Of a stretch of DNA of 7,245 nucleotides, positions 1 to 6,637 are shown in pieces. Within the stretch, counting starts at the first letter, position 1. Every line of letters begins with the position of its first letter. Below the pieces are notes generated by a model. It was not told the DNA's origin and did no database searches. It saw only the letters and a program-made list of their open reading frames with translations. The DNA is taken from contig CADBTE010000178.1 of assembly GCA_902797455.1 (NCBI GenBank), positions 1 to 7,245 of the forward strand, in the 5' to 3' direction. A program made the position numbers and the translations under genes. The DNA comes from an uncultured Planctomycetota bacterium (GTDB taxonomy: Bacteria; Planctomycetota; Planctomycetia; Pirellulales; Thermoguttaceae).

Positions 1-3000
1 ATGATTTCGCAGCTGTTTATCAACCGTCCCAAGCTGGCGATCGTTATTTCGCTCGTTCTTATGCTTGCCGGAGCGATCGCGATTCCGAACCTCCCTGTCG
101 CCGAGTATCCCGAGATCTCCCCGCCGCAGGTGACGGTCTCCACCGTCTACACCGGAGCGAGCGCCGAGGTGATCGCCGATACGGTCGCCGCCCCGATCGA
201 AGCGGAAATCAACGGCTTGGAGCACCTTCTCTATTATTCCTCGAACAGTACGAACAGCGGTACCTACCAGCTCTCGATTGTCTTCGAGTACGGCACGAAC
301 TCCGATATGGCGCAGGTCAACGTCCAAAACGCCGTGAAGCGCGCCGAGCCGGTTCTTCCGACGGAAGTGACCACCATTGGTATTCAGGTTCAGAAACGTT
401 CGAATGATATTCTCGGCATGGTCGCCTTTTTGGCCGACCCCGAAAAGGTCGATATTCTGGACCTGAGCAACTATGTGAAGACCAACATCAAAGACGAAAT
501 CTCTCGTGTCCCCGGCATCAGTACGGCGCAGGTCTTCACGATGAACGACTACTCGATGCGTATCTGGCTCGATCCGATGCGTCTGTCGGCAATGGGGATG
601 TCTGTCCAAGAGGTGATGGCCGCTATCCGGGGGCAGAATGTCCAGGCGGCGGCCGGTTCGGTCGGCATGGAGGGGAGCAGCGACTTCCTGGAACTGAAGA
701 TCAACGTCAAAGGGCGTCTGAAGACCCCCGAGGAGTTCGAGAATATCGTCGTGCGGTCCGACGGGCACGGGAATGTCGTTAAAATCTCCGATATCGCCCG
801 TGTCGAGCTTGGCTCGGAGTACTACAACGGGGCCGGTTATATCAACGGCCAGCGCTGTGTTCCGGTCGCTGTCTTCCGTTACGACGAGGCGAACGCGCTG
901 GAGACGATGAACGGTCTAAAGTCGCGGCTGGAGGAACTCTCCAAGCGTTTCCCCGAGGGTTACTCCTATGTCATCGGTTATGACCCGACCGAGTTCATCA
1001 AAATCTCGATCAAAGAGATTGTCCGCACGATCATCGAGGCGCTCATCCTGGTGATCGCGATCACCTATCTCTTCCTCCAGGATTGGCGCGCGACGCTGAT
1101 TCCGTCGATCGCCATCCCGGTGTCTCTGATCGGAACCTTCCCGTTCCTCTGGGCGTTTGGGTTCAGCATTAACATTCTGACTATGTTCGGCTTGATCCTG
1201 GTGATCGGCTCCCTGGTCGATGACGCGATCGTGGTGGTCGAGAACGTCATGACGCATATCGAGGAGGGGATGACGCCGCGGGAGGCGACTATCCTCGGGA
1301 TGAGGCAGATCACCGGCGCGGTGATCGCCACCACGCTGGTGACCTTGGCCATTTATGTCCCGGTCTGTTTCTACGGCGGCATGGTCGGCCAAATCTACCT
1401 GCAATTCGGCGCGACGATGTGTATCGCGCTGGTGATTTCGACGGTCAACGCCCTGACGCTCTCCCCGGCGCTGTGCGCGATGATCCTTCGCCCGGCCCGC
1501 AAAAAGAAGCGTCTGCTCTTTGTCCCGTTCAACGCCGGCCTCAATGCCACCCGAAAACTTTATGTCTCTATGGCCGGGGTTTTGGTCCGCCGTTCCCTGC
1601 TGACGGTCATTCTTTTCGCGCTGGTCTTTCTGGCGGACGGCTTTCTCTTCAAGACGATGCCTACCTCGTTCCTCCCCGACGAAGACAAAGGGGCGATTTT
1701 GTGCAGTATCGAGCTTCCTCCGGGGGCGGCTCTGGCACGCACGTCCGAGGTGATGGATACCTTTGAACAGAAGATGCTCGCCATTCCCGGCGTCGAGACG
1801 GTCCTGCGTGTGTCCGGTTACAGCTTTGTCGCCGGCCAGGGAGAAAACCTAGGTCTCGGCGTGGTGAAGCTTTCGACCTGGGATAAGCGAAAGACCCCCG
1901 AGCTTCAGATCGGCGCGATTTTGCAAAAAGCCCAGGAGGCATGCAATGATATCCCCGAGGCGAAGGTGATGTGTTTCGCTCCTCCGGCGATCCCCGGGCT
2001 GGGCATGGCGAGTATCTCGGGGGTTATCTGCGCCAACGGTGAGGTCTCCCCCGCGGAGCTTTCGGCCGAGGCGAAGAAATTCACCGGGAAGATCCAGACC
2101 GACAAGGCGATCTTCCCCGAGACCTACTACGCGTTCTCCAGTTACAACGCCGAGAACCAGCAGCTCGAGCTGGAGATCGACCGTGACCGCGCCGAGATGC
2201 TCAACGTCCCTGTCAACCGAATCTTTACCGGCCTGCAGAGCAAACTCGCCTCATACTACGTCAACGACTTCAACCTTCTGGGATACACCTTTAAGGTGAA
2301 GATTCAATCGCAGGAAGATGACCGCGGCTCGATCGACGACATCACGAACATCTACTTCCCCAACAACGACGGCGAGATGGTCCCGTTCAGCGCTTTGGCG
2401 AAGGTCACCTATACCGTCGGTCCCCGTATTATCCAGCGATTCAACCAGCTCAGCAGCGCCGACTTCACCGTCCAGTGCGCCCCGGGGACGAGTACCGGAG
2501 ACTTCATGAAGCGCATGGAGGAGATCGAGCTGCCGCGCTCGATGCACATCGAGTGGAAGGATATGAGTTACCAAGAGCGGAAGAACCAGGGGAAGATCGG
2601 TATTCTTTTGGGGGCGGCGCTGATTTTCGCCTACCTCTTCCTGGTGGCTCAGTACGAAAGCTGGACGATTCCGATTTCGGTCGTTCTTTCGGTGGCCGTC
2701 GCGATGCTGGGAGCCATGGCGGGGCTGCTCCTGTTCACGATGTTCGGCGAGACCCTTTCGATGTTCAAATGGACGGGCGTGTCCTCCGTCCTCGATCAGT
2801 TCAAGATAGTGATCGGAATGACCATGATGAAAACGCCGCTGTCGATCTACTCGCAGCTGGGGTTGATTATGCTTATCGGTTTGGCGGCCAAGAACGCGAT
2901 CTTGATGGTCGAGTTCTCGAAGGTCGAGCGGGAATCGGGCAAGAGCGTCAACGACGCGGCTCTTTCCGGCGCCGGCCAGCGTTACCGCGCCGTTTTGATG

Positions 3001-3228
3001 ACAGCCCTTTCGTTCATCTTTGGTGTCCTCCCGCTGGTACTGGCCACCGGCGCCGGCGCCGGCAGCCGCGTGGCGATCGGCCGAACGACGTTCTGCGGGA
3101 TGTGCTTGGCCACAACCGTCGGTATCCTCTTTGTTCCGGCGCTCTACGCGGTGATTCAGAAGAACCGTGAGTTCTGGGCCGGCCTGTTCGCGAAGCGGGA
3201 GAAAAAGCGGATCGAAGAGGACTCTTAA
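1..3228 (+). CDS. RND efflux transporter permease subunit (HAE1/AcrB family)
   Basis: Inner-membrane, proton-driven pump subunit that would work as a trimer with a periplasmic adaptor and an outer-membrane channel to export drugs or other amphiphiles. It has 1075 residues (family usually about 1030-1060). TM1 is at about 11-29, a first periplasmic porter half at about 30-335, TM2-TM6 at about 336-490, TM7 at about 521-540, a second porter half at about 550-860, and TM8-TM12 at about 865-1052. The proton-relay residues are present: D407 and D408 in TM4 (same numbers as E. coli AcrB), K964 in TM10 and R994 before TM11. A switch-loop equivalent lies at 606-616, with Y607 and F609 where AcrB has F615 and F617. 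About 31 extra residues lie between TM9 and TM10. The start at base 1 gives the usual MIS-type N-terminus and AcrB-like numbering, so the gene looks complete. Its adaptor gene is probably upstream, outside the window. The substrate cannot be read from the sequence. Confidence 0.96.
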   Translation: MISQLFINRPKLAIVISLVLMLAGAIAIPNLPVAEYPEISPPQVTVSTVYTGASAEVIADTVAAPIEAEINGLEHLLYYSSNSTNSGTYQLSIVFEYGTNSDMAQVNVQNAVKRAEPVLPTEVTTIGIQVQKRSNDILGMVAFLADPEKVDILDLSNYVKTNIKDEISRVPGISTAQVFTMNDYSMRIWLDPMRLSAMGMSVQEVMAAIRGQNVQAAAGSVGMEGSSDFLELKINVKGRLKTPEEFENIVVRSDGHGNVVKISDIARVELGSEYYNGAGYINGQRCVPVAVFRYDEANALETMNGLKSRLEELSKRFPEGYSYVIGYDPTEFIKISIKEIVRTIIEALILVIAITYLFLQDWRATLIPSIAIPVSLIGTFPFLWAFGFSINILTMFGLILVIGSLVDDAIVVVENVMTHIEEGMTPREATILGMRQITGAVIATTLVTLAIYVPVCFYGGMVGQIYLQFGATMCIALVISTVNALTLSPALCAMILRPARKKKRLLFVPFNAGLNATRKLYVSMAGVLVRRSLLTVILFALVFLADGFLFKTMPTSFLPDEDKGAILCSIELPPGAALARTSEVMDTFEQKMLAIPGVETVLRVSGYSFVAGQGENLGLGVVKLSTWDKRKTPELQIGAILQKAQEACNDIPEAKVMCFAPPAIPGLGMASISGVICANGEVSPAELSAEAKKFTGKIQTDKAIFPETYYAFSSYNAENQQLELEIDRDRAEMLNVPVNRIFTGLQSKLASYYVNDFNLLGYTFKVKIQSQEDDRGSIDDITNIYFPNNDGEMVPFSALAKVTYTVGPRIIQRFNQLSSADFTVQCAPGTSTGDFMKRMEEIELPRSMHIEWKDMSYQERKNQGKIGILLGAALIFAYLFLVAQYESWTIPISVVLSVAVAMLGAMAGLLLFTMFGETLSMFKWTGVSSVLDQFKIVIGMTMMKTPLSIYSQLGLIMLIGLAAKNAILMVEFSKVERESGKSVNDAALSGAGQRYRAVLMTALSFIFGVLPLVLATGAGAGSRVAIGRTTFCGMCLATTVGILFVPALYAVIQKNREFWAGLFAKREKKRIEEDS

Positions 3229-3243
3229 AAGACGGGCGCACGG

Positions 3244-4791
3244 ATGTCGGTATTCCTCTGTGACGCCGATTCCTGCCGGGGCGAGACGCTGCTGACGGTT
3301 CTTCGCCGCCTCGGCTTTTTTATCGACAGCGGCTGCGCGGCCTGCGGCCGCTGCGGCCGCTGCCGGGTCGAAGCCGCGCCGCTGTGCGCCCCCGACCGGT
3401 TCGAGTCGGTCTTGGCCTGCGCCGCGGTCATCGATCGTGATCTGATCGTCCGCGTCCCCGATCCGCCGCGCGCCGGCGCGGCGAGTGATGAATCCCGCCC
3501 CGCCGTGGAATGTCTCGTCCCTCCCCGGCGCGGCGGGCGATTCGCCGCGGCGGTCGATCTTGGGACCACAACTTTAGCCGCCGCGCTGATCGATATCGAC
3601 ACCGGAGAGGTTCTCGCCCGTGCCGGTTGCCGCAACCCGCAGCGCCGACTCGGTGCCGATCTTCTTTCCCGTCTCCAGGCGGCCGGCACTCCGGGAGGGT
3701 TGTTTCTTTTGCGCCGAACCCTTCTCGATGCCGTCGGCTCGCTTCTTGCCGGCCTGGCGGCCCAGCTCCCCCCGAACGCCGCGATTGAGCGTGTGGCGGC
3801 GGCGGGGAACAGCGTGATGTCCTTGATCTTTCACGGTCTGGATCCCTCGCCGATGGGGCATCTTCCCTTTGAGCCCCCGCTGTACGAGTTTCCGACGCTT
3901 ACCGCCGGCCAGCTGCGATGGCCGCTGCCTCTCGAGACGGCCGTAATGACGCTGCCGATTCTTTCCCGATTCGTCGGCGGTGACATCACCGCGGGGCTGC
4001 TGTTTTTGCGCCAGAAAGGGGGTCTCGATTCCTCCGAGCCGATTCTCCTCATGGATTTGGGGACCAACGGCGAGATTATCCTCGCTCACAACGGTCGGTT
4101 TTTGGCCGCGTCGACCGCCGCCGGCCCGGTTTTTGAAGGGGGGCATATCCGCTGCGGTTCCATGGCGGTCCCCGGCGCCGTCGATCGGGTCGACTTCGCC
4201 GCCCGCCCCCCCTTTCACACGATTGGGGATGCTTCCCCCGTCGGGCTTTGCGGTTCGGGGGTGTTCGACATTGTCGCGGAGCTGCTGCGCGTCGGGGTTC
4301 TGCTGCCCAGCGGCCGTTTTATTTCCCCGAGCGCCGATCTTCCTCTTCCGAGCTCGGCTCGTCTGGAGATGATCGACGGCCAAAGAACCTTTTTTCTGGG
4401 TGATTCTCCCGGCCGGCCGGGGGCTGTTTTCGTGACCCAGGGGGATATTCGCCAGTTCCAGCTGGCGATCGGCGCGATGAAAGCCGGCGTGGAGATTCTC
4501 CTGCGCCGCGCGGGTTTAGAGGTCGATGATCTGGCCCATCTTTATGTGGCGGGTGCCCTGGGGGCTCATTTAAGCTGTTCTTCGGCCCGCCGCGTCGGGC
4601 TTTTTCCGGGGGCGCTGGGCGATGAGCGTGTGAGCTATCTGGGCAATTCCTCTTTGAAAGGCGCGGCGCTGGCGGCCCGCTCCCCCGAACTGGGGACGCT
4701 CGCCTCCGGACTGCGCCGAGCCACGGAAACGGTTGACCTGGCCGGTCACCCTGAATTTAAGGCGCGGTTTGTCCGTGCGATGCGGTTTTAG
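3244..4791 (+). CDS. RACo-like ASKHA ATPase with N-terminal [2Fe-2S] ferredoxin domain (DUF4445 family)
   Basis: Probable cytoplasmic ATP-dependent electron-transfer protein. Characterised relatives (RACo, RamA-like) reduce inactive Co(II) corrinoid in methyltransferase proteins. Residues 1-72 form a ferredoxin-like domain with ligand candidates C31, C37, C40 (C-x5-C-x2-C) and C59; C34 and C48 are extra. The ASKHA fold begins near residue 99: phosphate-1 motif VDLGTTT at 104-110, GNS at 188-190, second phosphate-type motif MDLGTNGE at 270-277, CGSG at 336-339, TQGDIRQFQLA at 398-408, and adenosine-type VAGALGAHL at 435-443. At 515 residues it is shorter than RACo (about 630), because the region between ferredoxin and ATPase is only about 25 residues and the middle domain is missing. 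It starts 15 nt after the pump stop, with no clear Shine-Dalgarno sequence, so it is probably co-transcribed. The family call is firm. The corrinoid role is inference, since no corrinoid partner is in view. Confidence 0.9.
   Translation: MSVFLCDADSCRGETLLTVLRRLGFFIDSGCAACGRCGRCRVEAAPLCAPDRFESVLACAAVIDRDLIVRVPDPPRAGAASDESRPAVECLVPPRRGGRFAAAVDLGTTTLAAALIDIDTGEVLARAGCRNPQRRLGADLLSRLQAAGTPGGLFLLRRTLLDAVGSLLAGLAAQLPPNAAIERVAAAGNSVMSLIFHGLDPSPMGHLPFEPPLYEFPTLTAGQLRWPLPLETAVMTLPILSRFVGGDITAGLLFLRQKGGLDSSEPILLMDLGTNGEIILAHNGRFLAASTAAGPVFEGGHIRCGSMAVPGAVDRVDFAARPPFHTIGDASPVGLCGSGVFDIVAELLRVGVLLPSGRFISPSADLPLPSSARLEMIDGQRTFFLGDSPGRPGAVFVTQGDIRQFQLAIGAMKAGVEILLRRAGLEVDDLAHLYVAGALGAHLSCSSARRVGLFPGALGDERVSYLGNSSLKGAALAARSPELGTLASGLRRATETVDLAGHPEFKARFVRAMRF
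3343..3360 (+). repeat. Tandem 9-bp repeat (TGCGGCCGC x2) inside the Fe-S motif
   Basis: Two perfect adjacent copies of TGCGGCCGC encode Cys-Gly-Arg twice (residues 34-39), and the following TGC encodes C40. Each copy contains a GCGGCCGC palindrome. The repeat lies in the loop that holds the [2Fe-2S] cluster and supplies the non-canonical C34. It does not change the usual motif length, so it may reflect codon choice rather than a duplication. Confidence 0.85.
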
Positions 4792-4808
4792 GAATTAACC
4801 TCTCTGCC

Positions 4809-4836
4809 TTGTTGGTTTTACGGCTGGGGGTATAAT
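4809..4836 (+). promoter_or_regulatory. Sigma70-type promoter for glnS
   Basis: A perfect -10 box TATAAT at 4831-4836 lies 16 nt after a partial -35 box TTGTTG at 4809-4814 (3 of 6 matches). Transcription would start at about 4843-4844, giving a leader of about 31 nt before glnS. The element sits in the 83-nt gap after the RACo-like gene, where AT-rich stretches contrast with the GC-rich coding DNA. The six bases after the -10 box, GCCGCC, form a very GC-rich discriminator. The -10 box is clear; the -35 is weak. Confidence 0.65.
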
Positions 4837-4860
4837 GCCGCCTAGAGTTTTTTCTTACTT

Positions 4861-4867
4861 GAAAGGG
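4861..4867 (+). promoter_or_regulatory. Shine-Dalgarno-like site for glnS
   Basis: GAAAGGG ends 7 nt before the ATG at 4875, a suitable spacing, and supports that start codon. It is the only reasonably good Shine-Dalgarno candidate among the three start regions visible here. Confidence 0.6.
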
Positions 4868-4874
4868 TTGCTCT

Positions 4875-6569
4875 ATGACCGATCCGTCCGAGGGGAAACG
4901 CCCGCTTCACTTTATCCAGCAGATCATAGCCGACGATAACGCCAGCGGAAAATTTCAGCAGAAGGTTCACACCCGCTTTCCCCCCGAGCCGAACGGTTAT
5001 CTCCACATAGGGCACGCGAAGTCGATCTGCCTCAACTACGCGATGGCCCAAGAGAACAACGGGCTCTTCAACCTTCGTTTTGACGACACCAACCCGGCCA
5101 AAGAAGAGACCGAGTACGTCGAGTCCATCAAGAAAGATGTCGCCTGGCTGGGAGCCAAGTGGGACGACCGTCTCTTCTTCGCCTCGAGTTACTTCCAGCA
5201 GATGTACCAGTGGGCGCTTCAGCTGATCCGTCAGGGAGACGCCTATGTCTGCGATATGTCGCAGGAAGAGGTCCGCGCCGCCCGCGGCACCCCGACCGAA
5301 CCGGGGACCGAGTCCCCCTGGCGAAATCGGTCGGTGGAGGAGAACCTTGATCTGTTCGAGCGGATGAAAAACGGCGAATTCCCCGACGGCTCCAAGACCC
5401 TTCGGGCGAAGATCGACATGGCCTCGCCGAACTTTAACCTCCGCGATCCGGTTATGTACCGAATCCTCCATGCCGAGCACCACCGCACCGGCACCCAATG
5501 GTGCATCTACCCGATGTACGACTGGGCTCACGGTCTGGAAGACTCCATCGAGGGGATCACCCACTCTATCTGCACCCTGGAGTTCGAGCATCACCGTCCC
5601 CTTTACGATTGGTTCCTCGACCGGCTTGGCATCTACCACCCCCAGCAGATTGAGTTTGCCCGTTTGAATCTCACCTATACGGTGATGAGCAAGCGCAAGC
5701 TGCTGGAGCTGGTCAAAGGCAATTATGTCAGCGGCTGGGATGACCCCCGCATGCCGACCATCTGCGGCTACCGCCGCCGAGGTTACACTCCGCAGTCGAT
5801 CCGGAACTTCTGCAAGACGATCGGCGTGGCGAAATTCAACAGCACCATCGATATGACGGTGCTTGAAAATTCGATCCGCGAAGACCTCAACAAGACGGCT
5901 CAGCGCCGTATGGCGGTGCTTCGCCCGATCAAGCTGATCATCGACAACTACCCGGAAGGGCAGGTCGAGCAGCTTACCGCGGTGAACAATCCCGAGGATG
6001 AGGCCGACGGCACCCGTCTTGTCCCGTTTGCCCGTGAGCTTTGGATCGAGCGGGAGGACTTCCTGGAAGACGCCCCCAAGAAGTATTTCCGTCTGACCCC
6101 GGGGCAGGAAGTTCGTCTGCGCTGGGCGTATCTGGTGACCTGTACCGGCTGCGTTAAAGACGCCTCCGGTGAAGTGATCGAGGTTCACGGAACGTATGAC
6201 CCCGCCACCCGCGGCGGTGACGCTCCCGACGGACGAAAGGTTCGCGGAACCATCCATTGGGTCGCCGCCCCGACGGCGGTCGACGCCGAGATTCGTCTCT
6301 ACGACCGGCTCTTCTCGGTCGAGAACCCGGACGACGCCGCCAATCCTCTCGACTACAAAGAGTACCTCAATCCCAATTCTTTGGAGGTCCTCCGCGGCGC
6401 GAAACTCGAGCCGGTTTTGAGGCAGGAAGCGACCGCCGGCGAGACTCGATATCAGTTCGAGAGAATCGGCTATTTCTACCCCGACCAGTGCTCCACCCCC
6501 GACTGTCCGGTCTTCAACCGGGTGGTATCGCTGCGCGATACCTGGGCGAAATTGGCCGCCAAGTCGTAG
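4875..6569 (+). CDS. glnS: Glutaminyl-tRNA synthetase (GlnRS)
   Basis: Cytoplasmic class I aminoacyl-tRNA synthetase that attaches glutamine to tRNA-Gln using ATP. Its 564 residues are close to E. coli GlnRS (554). The Rossmann catalytic domain has the HIGH motif (HIGH at 44-47, preceded by PPEPNG), FDDTNP at 69-74, the active-site stretch YPMYDWAHG at 212-220, CTLEFEHH at 223-230 and the KMSKS-type loop VMSKR at 270-274. The C-terminal part (about 345-550) matches the two beta-barrel anticodon-binding domains, including RLRWAY at 414-419 and HWV at 461-463. These features separate it from GluRS. The ATG at 4875 is chosen because the family N-terminus and a Shine-Dalgarno-like sequence fit it. 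The gene has its own promoter upstream and a likely terminator downstream. Its presence shows that the cell charges tRNA-Gln directly; whether it also has GatCAB cannot be seen here. Confidence 0.98.
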   Translation: MTDPSEGKRPLHFIQQIIADDNASGKFQQKVHTRFPPEPNGYLHIGHAKSICLNYAMAQENNGLFNLRFDDTNPAKEETEYVESIKKDVAWLGAKWDDRLFFASSYFQQMYQWALQLIRQGDAYVCDMSQEEVRAARGTPTEPGTESPWRNRSVEENLDLFERMKNGEFPDGSKTLRAKIDMASPNFNLRDPVMYRILHAEHHRTGTQWCIYPMYDWAHGLEDSIEGITHSICTLEFEHHRPLYDWFLDRLGIYHPQQIEFARLNLTYTVMSKRKLLELVKGNYVSGWDDPRMPTICGYRRRGYTPQSIRNFCKTIGVAKFNSTIDMTVLENSIREDLNKTAQRRMAVLRPIKLIIDNYPEGQVEQLTAVNNPEDEADGTRLVPFARELWIEREDFLEDAPKKYFRLTPGQEVRLRWAYLVTCTGCVKDASGEVIEVHGTYDPATRGGDAPDGRKVRGTIHWVAAPTAVDAEIRLYDRLFSVENPDDAANPLDYKEYLNPNSLEVLRGAKLEPVLRQEATAGETRYQFERIGYFYPDQCSTPDCPVFNRVVSLRDTWAKLAAKS

Positions 6570-6573
6570 ATCC

Positions 6574-6594
6574 CGGTGGTTCGCGCCGTTTTTT
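6574..6594 (+). terminator. Intrinsic terminator after glnS
   Basis: A 5-bp stem CGGTG/CGCCG (one G-U pair) with a GTTCG loop spans 6574-6588 and is followed directly by six T residues at 6589-6594. It starts 5 nt after the glnS TAG. The layout is that of a Rho-independent terminator, but the stem is short, so some read-through into alaS is likely. Confidence 0.6.
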
Positions 6595-6637
6595 CATTGG
6601 ACGAAAAACATCAACCATCATTCCAGAAAAACGAACG
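6595..6637 (+). other. A-rich leader upstream of alaS
   Basis: These 43 nt between the terminator T-run and the alaS ATG are A-rich and show no strong hairpin. GAAAAAC occurs twice, at 6603-6609 and 6626-6632. There is no AGGAGG-like site at the usual distance from the ATG. The best -35/-10 pair I can draw is TTCATT (6593-6598) with CATCAT (6616-6621) at 17-nt spacing, which is too weak to call a promoter. Confidence 0.4.

Noticed and set aside
3049..3066. GGCGCC/GCCGGC palindromic repeats near the end of the pump gene
   Set aside because: They encode the conserved Thr-Gly-Ala-Gly-Ala-Gly stretch between TM11 and TM12 and are explained by GC-rich Gly and Ala codons.
2475..3170. A 231-codon open frame on the + strand in another reading frame within the pump gene
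   Set aside because: It is rich in Arg, Gly and Asp and overlaps the conserved TM8-TM12 region of the pump. It is a frame-shifted reading of that gene, not a separate protein.
3574..4383. A 269-codon open frame on the - strand opposite the RACo-like gene
   Set aside because: It is antisense to well-conserved ASKHA motifs. The charged, low-complexity content rich in Arg, Gly and Lys fits a shadow frame in GC-rich DNA.
4821..4853. A possible terminator after the RACo-like gene (CGGC/GCCG stem, then a T-run at 4848-4853)
   Set aside because: The stem is only 4 bp with a 12-nt loop, the T-run begins 7 nt after it, and the region overlaps the -10 box of the glnS promoter. The promoter reading is better.
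4842..6257. A 471-codon open frame on the - strand opposite glnS
   Set aside because: It lies wholly antisense to a clear glnS. Its composition (many Arg, Val, Asp, His, Gly) is what the reverse complement of GC-rich codons gives, and I recognise no family motif in it.
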